In this document: piece by piece, positions 40,492 through 45,318 of the stretch
How the letters are laid out: the number at the start of each line of letters is the position of its first letter
How positions within the stretch are numbered: the stretch's first letter is position 1
Assembly (NCBI GenBank): GCA_964400165.1
Contig: CAYNSX010000017.1
Location: 1-45,318 of the forward strand
Source: CAYNSX01 sp964400165
GTDB lineage: Bacteria > Armatimonadota > Hebobacteria > CAYNSX01
Length of the DNA stretch: 45,318 nt
Reading direction: 5' to 3'
The notes under the pieces: generated by a model
What the model saw: the letters and a program-made list of their open reading frames with translations, nothing else
What the model was told of the DNA's origin: nothing
Database searches by the model: none
Program-made: the position numbers and the translations under genes

Positions 40492-41298
40492 GTGGACGCC
40501 TCCCCAGCCGCCACCGGGCCACTCGAATTAGCCGACGCCATCCTCCACGGCGACTGCCTGGACTTGATGCGCAATCTGCCCGCCGAGATCGCCGACTGCG
40601 TCTTTTTCGACCCGCCCTACTTCCTGCAACTCCCCAAGAAGCGCCTCGTCCGCTGGAATGTGAAAACGGCGGTCGACGGCGTCGACGAACCCTGGGACCG
40701 CTTCGAGAGTTTCGAGCACTACGACACTTTCATCCGCGATTGCCTGACGGAAGTGCAGCGGCTGCTGAAGCCGTCCGGCACCCTCTGGGCCATCGGCACC
40801 TATCACAACATCCACCGTGTCGGCGCCGCCCTGCAGGACCTCGGCTACTGGATTCTCAACGATGTCATTTGGTACAAGACCAACGCTATGCCCAACTGGC
40901 TGCAAGTCCGCCTGACCAACGCCACCGAGACCCTCATCTGGGCGGTGAAAGACCGCACCGCCAAGGGGTATACCTTCGATAAAGTGGCGGCGCGGGAGTT
41001 CTCGATGGACAAGATTGCCACCAATGTCTGGCGCCTCCCCATCTGCTCGCGGCGCGAGCGCCTGCGCGATCTCGATGGCAAGAAAGTGCACCCGACGCAG
41101 AAACCCGAAGCGCTCCTCGAGCGCATCATCCGCCTCTCGACGCGCCCCGGCGACCTCGTCCTCGACCCGATGGCAGGCGTCGGCACCACCGGCGCCGTCG
41201 CCGCCCGCCTCGGCCGCCGCTATCTCTTGATCGAGGCGAACGCCGGCTACGCCGAGGCGGCTCGGAAACGACTCGACGCGGTGGCGGTCGCCGCATGA
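40492..41298 (+). CDS. Beta-class DNA methyltransferase (N4/N6, CcrM-like)
   Basis: 268 aa. Motif order is catalytic first: HGDCLDLMRNLPAEIADCVF then FFDPPYFLQ (motif IV DPPY at about residues 39-42). SAM-binding motif I lies near the C-terminus (VLDPMAGVGTTGAVAARLGR, about 223-242), with HPTQKPEALLERII before it. This permuted order defines the beta class, which includes CcrM (GANTC) and HinfI-type enzymes; the WNVKTAVDGVDEPWDRFESF region fits that group. No restriction endonuclease gene lies nearby, so it is probably an orphan regulator-type methylase. Start GTG 40492. It ends in an ATGA overlap with the next gene. Confidence 0.9.
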   Translation: MDASPAATGPLELADAILHGDCLDLMRNLPAEIADCVFFDPPYFLQLPKKRLVRWNVKTAVDGVDEPWDRFESFEHYDTFIRDCLTEVQRLLKPSGTLWAIGTYHNIHRVGAALQDLGYWILNDVIWYKTNAMPNWLQVRLTNATETLIWAVKDRTAKGYTFDKVAAREFSMDKIATNVWRLPICSRRERLRDLDGKKVHPTQKPEALLERIIRLSTRPGDLVLDPMAGVGTTGAVAARLGRRYLLIEANAGYAEAARKRLDAVAVAA

Positions 41299-41984
41299 CG
41301 CGCGCGCCGCTGCTGCTGCCCATCGCAGTCGCGCTGCTCGTAAGCAGCGCCGGCTGCCGGCAGCGGCCCGCGCAGCAAGTCCCCACGCTGCCCGAAACGG
41401 GGAGCGCTCCCGTCATCCCCCCCACACCCGCCAGCGACCAGGCGCTGCGCCGGGAACTGCTGCGCCTCGCCCAAGACGAGGCAGCCACCCGCACCGCGCT
41501 TGCGCAATCCGCCACGCCCGACCCATCGCTTATCCAGAAGCGCCGCGACCTCGTCGCCTCCTACGCGGCCCGCCTTGGCGACATCATCGCCCAACATGGC
41601 TGGCCTGCCCTCACCCTTGTCGGCGATGACGGCGCCCGCGCCGCTTGGGCGCTGGCGCAGAACGCCACCGAGAATCCCTCCTTCCAGAAGCGCTGCCTCG
41701 AAGCGATGCAGAAAGCGCCGAAGGGCGCCGTGCCCGGGCTGTTCGTCGCCTACCTCGAGGACCGCGTCCGCCACAACGAGGGGCGCTTGCAGTACTACGG
41801 CACGCTCCTCGAAGTGGCGAACGGCAAAGTGCGGGCGCTGCCCATTGAAGACGAAAAGAATGTCGATGCCCGCCGCAAAGCAGCCGGCCTCGAACCCCTC
41901 GCCCACTTCATCTCCTATTCTCAAATGCAATACATCAATCGCCTGCGCGCGCAGAGCCGCCCGGGCGGCGGCGGCGGGCGGTAG
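41295..41984 (+). CDS. DUF6624-like lipoprotein
   Basis: 229 aa with a lipoprotein signal: MTRAPLLLPIAVALLVSSAG then Cys (lipobox SSAGC, Cys at 21). The mature part has the DUF6624 pattern: HGWPALTLVGDDGARAAWAL, AYLEDRVRHNEGRLQYYGTL and VDARRKAAGLEPLAHFISY. It is likely anchored to the cell envelope. Function is unknown for this family. It overlaps the methyltransferase by 4 bases, so expression is probably coupled although the functions look unrelated. The C-terminal Gly run (PGGGGGR) is odd. Confidence 0.83.
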   Translation: MTRAPLLLPIAVALLVSSAGCRQRPAQQVPTLPETGSAPVIPPTPASDQALRRELLRLAQDEAATRTALAQSATPDPSLIQKRRDLVASYAARLGDIIAQHGWPALTLVGDDGARAAWALAQNATENPSFQKRCLEAMQKAPKGAVPGLFVAYLEDRVRHNEGRLQYYGTLLEVANGKVRALPIEDEKNVDARRKAAGLEPLAHFISYSQMQYINRLRAQSRPGGGGGR

Positions 41985-42003
41985 AGCACCGGACTGGCTT
42001 CGC

Positions 42004-42627
42004 GTGAACAATCCGCCCGTCCCTTCTGTCGAACTCTCCGACCCCTTTGCCGCTCGGGTTCATGCTTACAGGTTCGCTCTGTTGGCGTCGATGGCCCTGG
42101 CACTGGCTACATTTGTGGTCTGGATATATATGTATTGGCCATTCCTCATGTTTCCGCTGACACCAATTGGGCAACTGCCCTATACGGACGCACGAGCCGA
42201 AGTGCTCATCAAGTCATCTGACATCGACCGCTTCGAAATCATCATTTGGAAGATGGAAGCGTTGGCGAAAGCCGGGAATTCCGACGCCGGCATATCACTC
42301 CTCCGACTGGCCAGACACTCTGATGGCGGCTTCACCATGAGCTTGGAGCCAGGGCTGCAACGGTGGATGGCCAAGAACCCACTGATGGTGATCGACATTC
42401 TGGATGCCGCCCTTCCGTCTGATCGAGAAGCAATCCAAGTCATTCACATCGTCTGCGTCGACTATGCCAATGCTCCAAGCACTGCAAAATTTGAGTCGGC
42501 AATTCGGCAGCGGCCCGCTTCGTCCCCCACCCGTCAAATCTGGGAAAACCGCGAAGAATGGTTCCGAAAGTGGCATGAACAACGCATGAAAGCACTCGAG
42601 TCGCCGCCAAGTGCGCAGCCGGACTGA
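42004..42627 (+). CDS. Unrecognised single-pass membrane protein of lower GC
   Basis: 207 aa from GTG 42004. About 20 polar residues, then one membrane segment (FALLASMALALATFVVWIYM, about residues 24-43), then a soluble domain of about 150 residues with alternating helices (FEIIIWKMEALAKAGNSDAG, PLMVIDILDAALPSDREAIQ) and a charged end. The helix pattern hints at HEAT or TPR-like packing but no repeat is clear. Codon choice and base composition are visibly less GC-rich than in the neighbours, suggesting recent acquisition. It follows the DUF6624 gene by 19 bases. Function is unknown. Confidence 0.68.
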   Translation: MNNPPVPSVELSDPFAARVHAYRFALLASMALALATFVVWIYMYWPFLMFPLTPIGQLPYTDARAEVLIKSSDIDRFEIIIWKMEALAKAGNSDAGISLLRLARHSDGGFTMSLEPGLQRWMAKNPLMVIDILDAALPSDREAIQVIHIVCVDYANAPSTAKFESAIRQRPASSPTRQIWENREEWFRKWHEQRMKALESPPSAQPD

Positions 42628-42713
42628 TCTGCCTGCGCATCCAATCCATCTATCCACACGCCCCATCCCCAACTTTCTCTTGTTATGCACAGGACGGCCC
42701 CTTCCGCCTGATG

Positions 42714-42719
42714 TATCTT
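42714..42719 (+). promoter_or_regulatory. Possible -10 box (TATCTT) of structured RNA
   Basis: TGTATCTTGCC places TATCTT 5-12 bases before the first base of the RNA (ATGGCGAC at 42724), the right distance for transcription to begin at or near the P1 helix. No matching -35 is found at 16-18 bases upstream (TTGTTA at 42680 is too far), so this is weak. Confidence 0.35.
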
Positions 42720-42723
42720 GCCT

Positions 42724-42778
42724 ATGGCGACTTAGTGGGAGCCCGCTCGAAAGGGCGGGACGCCGATCCGACCCGTGA
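42724..42778 (+). repeat. First copy of RNA 5' end, cut off by the assembly gap
   Basis: These 55 bases, from ATGGCGAC to CCCGTGA, are identical to 42879-42933 after the N run. Either two contig ends overlap and were not merged, or the structured RNA gene is present in tandem copies and the assembler collapsed them. Confidence 0.9.
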
Positions 42779-42878
42779 NNNNNNNNNNNNNNNNNNNNNN
42801 NNNNNNNNNNNNNNNNNNNNNNNNNNNNNNNNNNNNNNNNNNNNNNNNNNNNNNNNNNNNNNNNNNNNNNNNNNNNNN
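42779..42878. other. Assembly gap (100 N)
   Basis: Exactly 100 unknown bases, a common placeholder for a gap of unknown size. It is flanked by identical 55-base sequences. Reading frames drawn across it are meaningless. Confidence 0.99.
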
Positions 42879-43207
42879 ATGGCGACTTAGTGGGAGCCCG
42901 CTCGAAAGGGCGGGACGCCGATCCGACCCGTGAGGGATGGATCTGGAGCGACCCCCAGCCGCAAGGCAAGGGATCGCAGCGGAGCCGAGCCGCAAGGCCC
43001 GACACCGCAGGAGCCCCCGACTTCGGTCGGAGGTTCTAGGGGGTGCTCCCGAGGCGGTTTGTGAGCAAGTTGCCGCAAGGTGACCCAAGTCACACGCTGC
43101 CGATGACGGAGCCCGGTTCTTGGAACCCCTTCGGGGCGACCAGGATAGGCTGGAAGGGTCCCGCGGACCCCATCGGCTGATAAGGACCCCAACCGCTGGG
43201 TCGCCAT
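42879..43207 (+). ncRNA. Large structured noncoding RNA of unknown class
   Basis: 329 bases closed by ATGGCGAC (42879-42886) with GTCGCCAT (43200-43207). Nested inside are: CCCGCTC-GAAA-GGGCGGG (42897-42914); GATCCGACCC-GTGA-GGGATGGATC (42920-42943); two short GCC-GCAA-GGC hairpins (42958, 42989); CCGAC-TTCG-GTCGG within a GGAGC/GCTCC stem (43010-43049); helix GCGGTT/AACCGC (43054/43191) enclosing GTTGCC-GCAA-GGTGAC (43069-43084); and helix GCCGATG/CATCGGC (43099/43171) enclosing CCC-TTCG-GGG and GGGTCC-CGC-GGACCC (43156-43170). All nest without conflict and most loops are GNRA or UUCG. I see none of the conserved cores of RNase P, SRP, tmRNA, 6S, or group I or II introns. No credible protein frame. 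Confidence 0.75.
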
Positions 43208-43221
43208 TTGCACTCATTCGA

Positions 43222-43261
43222 CGAGGGAGCCCGGTTTCCACCGGCTCCCTCGATCTCTTTC
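43222..43261 (+). terminator. Rho-independent-type terminator of the structured RNA
   Basis: CGAGGGAGC-C-CGG pairs with CCG-GCTCCCTCG around loop TTTCCA (43222-43252, one bulged C) and is followed by the pyrimidine tract ATCTCTTTC. It lies 14 bases after the closing helix of the RNA, so the RNA has its own 3' end. The T-tract is imperfect. Confidence 0.7.
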
Positions 43262-43655
43262 GGTGGCCAGTAATGTGGGGAGGCGGGAGTCCCAGGGGGC
43301 CCCGGCTTGCCGGGGCCACAATCGGCCTCACCCCCTAACCCCCTCTCCTGTGAGGAGAGGGGGGAACCTAAGAGTCTTGATTCACTCCCCTCTCCATTTA
43401 TGGGGAGGGGCCGGGGGAGGGGTTCACAAGGCAGGCGACCCGACTACCCGGGGCTATAAGCCCCGCGCTTACAAAAATCGCCCGCTCAAGCGGGCGCAAA
43501 CCCATTACAGGTGCGAATGCCATGCTGTCGCGCCCCATTCATGGGGCGCTGTCTGTTAGCCCGGCCACTTCATGGCCGGGTCGGAAACTACACAGGCGGG
43601 ACGCCTGCGGTGACTAGCTATCCCGACGTCCTACGCACTACTCACTACGCACTAT
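43262..43655 (+). repeat. Dense island of variable hairpins and CCCCTCTCC repeats
   Basis: No gene. Hairpins in order: CCCCGGC-TT-GCCGGGG (43302), CCCCTCTCC-TGTGA-GGAGAGGGG (43341), CCCCTCTCC-ATTTAT-GGGGAGGGG (43387), CGGGGCT-ATA-AGCCCCG (43450), GCCCGCT-CA-AGCGGGC (43480), GCGCCCCAT-TC-ATGGGGCGC (43530), CCCGGCCA-CTTCA-TGGCCGGG (43559) and CAGGCGGGACGCCTG (43595). It ends in CACTACTCACTACGCACTATTCAC just downstream of the stop of the minus-strand TlpA-like gene. Confidence 0.75.
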
Positions 43656-44252
43656 TCACTTTCCCTTCACCATCTCCCCAATTAACGCCTCCATTTCCCG
43701 ATACGCCTGATGGCAGGCGCGATGCTGCCGGTCGCCGTCGGGCGCCGGATACGCCGGGTCTGGCAGGCCGTGGAACTCGCCGCCGGTGTGGATGTAACGG
43801 ATGCGCCCCTGCGGATCGATGAGGAAACTGACCGAAGTGAAAGCCCGGTCGCGGCCGCCGAGCCAGTAGCGCCGCAGCAGAGCCCAGTCGGCGTCGATCG
43901 CCACCGGACACTGGATGCCGACGCGGTCCGCCCAGTCGCGCACTTCCTTCGGCGTCACCGCTCGTGGCGGCTTCGGGTGAAACATCCCGACCACCACCAG
44001 CCCCTTGTTCCCGTACTTCTGCTGCAAGTCATCGAGCGCCGGCGCCGACGCCACGCACATCGGGCAGCCAACCGTCCACCAGCGCACCAGCACCACCTTG
44101 CCGCGCAGCCCGGCGAGCGTATACGGCCCGCCCCGCGCCCAGATGACGCCCCGCCACTCCGGCGCCGCGGTGCCGAGCAGTTCGTCGCCTTCCTTGGCGC
44201 TCCCCGGCAGCGATGCGAGCAACAGCAAACCGATGACGGCAATTCGTCGCAC
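43656..44252 (-). CDS. TlpA/ResA-like exported thiol-disulfide protein
   Basis: 198 aa. Signal peptide MRRIAVIGLLLLASLPGSAK, then an AhpC/TSA-Redoxin thioredoxin fold: GVIWARGGPYTLAGLRGKVV, VRWWTVGCPMCVASAPALDD with the redox pair CPMC (about residues 63-66), VVVGMFHPKPP and FLIDPQGRIRYIHTGGEFHG. It is predicted to act outside the cytoplasm on disulfides, for example in cytochrome maturation. The GTG start abuts the stop of the upstream TGA-containing thioredoxin gene without any gap, so the two are one operon. The 50-residue C-terminal extension (DRQHRACHQAYREMEALIGE) is longer than in ordinary TlpA. Confidence 0.88.
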   Translation of the reverse strand: MRRIAVIGLLLLASLPGSAKEGDELLGTAAPEWRGVIWARGGPYTLAGLRGKVVLVRWWTVGCPMCVASAPALDDLQQKYGNKGLVVVGMFHPKPPRAVTPKEVRDWADRVGIQCPVAIDADWALLRRYWLGGRDRAFTSVSFLIDPQGRIRYIHTGGEFHGLPDPAYPAPDGDRQHRACHQAYREMEALIGEMVKGK

Positions 44253-44846
44253 TTACAGTCTCACCTTTGGCTTCTCCTGCGGCGGCGCCCACAGCGGCGA
44301 CGCCTTTTGCGTCCACTCGCTGTCGGGGTGCTCGTCGCGCAGCCGCACCCATTCTTCCCGCCAGACGGCGGCGTCGCCGCCGCCCGCCCGGAACCGCGCA
44401 ATCCCCAGCCAGTAGCGCCCTTCGGCGCGCTGGTCGCCGACGCCCTCCTCCGCGACCGGGCGGAACCAGTCCGCCGCCTCCTCATTGCGCTTCTCGCCGA
44501 GGTGGACGACGCCCAGCCCCAGTTTGATGCGGTTCACCATCGCCGCTTCGGGCAGATAGCCGACGCTGCGCATCCGCTCGATGCCGTCAGCGCTGTAAAA
44601 GACGACCGTCGGCGTCCAGAGGTAGCCCAGCGCCCGCGCCTCGTCCGTCGTGCGATGCACCTTCACCGTCACGAAATGCTCATTCAGCAGACGGGCGACC
44701 GCCTCCACCGGATAGACCTCGGCATCCAGCCGAGCACAGTGGCTTCATTGCGGGGCGCCGGTCAGGTCAACGAACAGCGGCTTGCCCTCGCCCTGCGCCC
44801 GCTCCCGGGCCGTCGTCAAATCCGCTTCCCAATTCACTTGCGCCAT
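44253..44846 (-). CDS. Thioredoxin-like protein with UxxC motif (in-frame TGA), likely selenoprotein
   Basis: 197 aa when TGA at 44745-44747 is read through. GGGAGG lies 5 bases before ATG 44846. Residues 1-33 are MAQVNWEADLTTARERAQGE to PLFVDLTGAPQ; codon 34 is TGA, then SHC ARLDAEVYPVEAVARLLNE. This is the standard Trx start (..FVDFT..WCxxCxxLDxxVYxxxxV) with the first Cys replaced, giving U-S-H-C. YLWTPTVVFYSADG holds the cis-proline. After about residue 115 come TPR-like helices. The frame is open on both sides and conserved in type, and a SECIS-like hairpin sits 17 bases after TGA. No signal peptide is seen. A conventional gene call would start wrongly at an internal ATG near 44708. Confidence 0.85.
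44718..44734 (-). promoter_or_regulatory. Candidate bacterial SECIS hairpin
   Basis: On the minus strand CTCGGC (44734-44729) pairs perfectly with GCCGAG (44723-44718) around loop TGGAT. The first loop G lies 17 bases after TGA, at the short end of the known spacing range, and the GG dinucleotide in the apical loop is like E. coli fdhF. The hairpin covers the codons for R-L-D-A-E. Confidence 0.7.
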
Positions 44847-45208
44847 CGCTGCCTCCCTACCGCTCTCCCCCGGGGCTGAAGCCCCGGGCAAATGACATCG
44901 GACAAACTCTGGGGGCTTAAGCCCCCACTACTGTTCGCTGTCCTAAGCCCGGCCGTTCAGGGCCGGGCAGGCCATCGCCCTGCGCACACACTTCAATGCC
45001 GGTCGGAAAGCCCTCACCCGGCCTGCGGCCACCCTCTCCCGACAGGGAGAGGGACTGCGCATCTACCCCTTCCGCAATGAGANNNNNNNNNNCTCACCCG
45101 GCTTCCCCCTTCGCCCTGCGGGCTTCGGGGGACAAGTCGCCACCCCTCTCCATAGTCATGGAGAGGGGACTGCAATCGACGTGCTTGCCACCTCCCACAC
45201 CCCACACC
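44847..45208 (+). repeat. Hairpin island with a short N gap
   Basis: No gene seen. CCCGGGGCT-GA-AGCCCCGGG (44869), GGGGGCTTAAGCCCCC (44912-44927), GCCCGGCC-GTTCA-GGGCCGGGC (44947), CCCTCTCCC-GACA-GGGAGAGGG (45032), CTTCGCCC-TGC-GGGCTTCG (45109) and CCCCTCTCC-ATAGTCAT-GGAGAGGGG (45143). Ten N at 45083-45092 fall between two of the repeats, both sides of which read CTCACCCGGC. Upstream signals for the minus-strand redox operon should lie in the first part, none clear. Confidence 0.7.
45083..45092. other. Assembly gap (10 N)
   Basis: Ten unknown bases within repeat-rich sequence, most likely a scaffolding join between repeat copies. Confidence 0.99.
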
Positions 45209-45318
45209 CTACCCCCCGCCTTCCAGCGGCGGCCCCGGCTCGTTGGGCCGGTCGCGGGTGTAGAGCGCCATCAGCAGCCCTGCCGCCTGCGTCAGCCCGA
45301 CCGCCCCCATCGTGATCA
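45209..45318 (-). CDS. C-terminal end of a membrane protein (partial)
   Basis: The minus-strand frame entering from the window edge reads ITMGAVGLTQAAGLLMALYT then RDRPNEPGPPLEGGG and TAG (45209-45211). One hydrophobic helix is followed by a short polar tail, as at the end of a transporter or other polytopic protein. Only about 36 codons are visible, so family and start cannot be given. It runs in the same direction as the redox operon but is separated from it by repeats. Confidence 0.5.
   Translation of the reverse strand, partial: ITMGAVGLTQAAGLLMALYTRDRPNEPGPPLEGGG

Noticed and set aside
41500..42003. N-terminal extension of the 42004-42627 gene inside the DUF6624 gene
   Set aside because: It is an R/P/S-rich shadow of the lipoprotein gene. 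Gene-like composition begins only at the GTG at 42004.
42879..43207. RNase P RNA (rnpB)
   Set aside because: Size and closing helix fit, but the universal GAGGAAAGUCC and ACAGAA cores are missing on both strands.
43262..43655. CRISPR array
   Set aside because: The repeats differ from each other, are palindromic and irregularly spaced, and no cas genes are present.

Overview
This is a GC-rich bacterial chromosome segment from a draft or metagenome-derived assembly: it holds a 100-base N gap at 42779-42878 and a 10-base gap at 45083-45092, and the sequence just before the larger gap is repeated just after it. I cannot assign a phylum. The HslVU pair, the rpsB-tsf-pyrH-frr-uppS-cdsA-dxr-rseP-ispG cluster, frequent TACAAT/TACACT -10 boxes and islands of palindromic repeats suggest an under-sampled lineage, possibly near Chloroflexota or Armatimonadota, but that is a guess.

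Layout. 1-10.9 kb: a tightly packed housekeeping block (HslVU protease, ribosomal protein S2, EF-Ts, UMP kinase, ribosome recycling factor, undecaprenyl-PP synthase, CDP-diglyceride synthase, DXR, site-2 protease, IspG) followed by a solo HU gene with a clear terminator. It covers translation, isoprenoid supply and envelope precursor synthesis. rpsB is broken by a 29-nt out-of-frame imperfect duplication. 11-17.7 kb, minus strand: MATE exporter, PIMT, a small secreted or anchored protein and a 1239-aa tricorn-like protease. 17.8-21 kb: tRNA-Ala(CGC), a small zinc-ribbon protein and a two-gene amine/amino-acid dehydrogenase operon related to HcnABC and opine oxidases. 21.4-30.6 kb: an exported thioredoxin-like protein with an in-frame TGA, a small winged-helix protein, ComM, Ada, DoxX, a second DAO-type flavoenzyme, several membrane proteins and an M23 peptidase. 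30.7-31.0 kb: tmRNA. 31.4-40.5 kb: a signalling cluster of two bacteriophytochrome-type histidine kinases, two Rcp1-like receivers and a REC-PAS-GAF-HD-GYP protein, with an acidic amino-acid symporter between them. 40.5-42.6 kb: a beta-class DNA methyltransferase, a DUF6624-like lipoprotein and an unrecognised membrane protein. 42.7-43.3 kb: a large structured RNA with its own terminator. 43.7-44.8 kb, minus strand: a thioredoxin-like protein with an in-frame TGA plus a TlpA-like protein. The window ends in the C-terminus of a membrane protein.

The most striking observations are these. (1) Two unlinked thioredoxin-fold genes (21420-22397 and 44846-44253) each carry one in-frame TGA exactly at the first redox cysteine position, each followed at bacterial-SECIS distance by a small perfect hairpin with G in the loop. 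TGA is an ordinary stop elsewhere in the window, so both look like selenoproteins. (2) The 42879-43207 region folds into a nested, tetraloop-rich structure closed by an 8-bp helix joining its two ends and followed by a terminator hairpin. It matches none of the RNA classes I could check by eye and may be a new noncoding RNA. (3) The tmRNA seems to encode an unusually short tag of six codons.

Intergenic islands at 17.9, 21.1-21.4, 22.4-22.65, 24.5-24.7, 25.8-26.0, 43.3-43.6 and 44.85-45.2 kb carry at least two families of palindromic repeats: a constant CCCCTCTCC...GGAGAGGGG hairpin, and many short hairpins whose arms differ but stay self-complementary.
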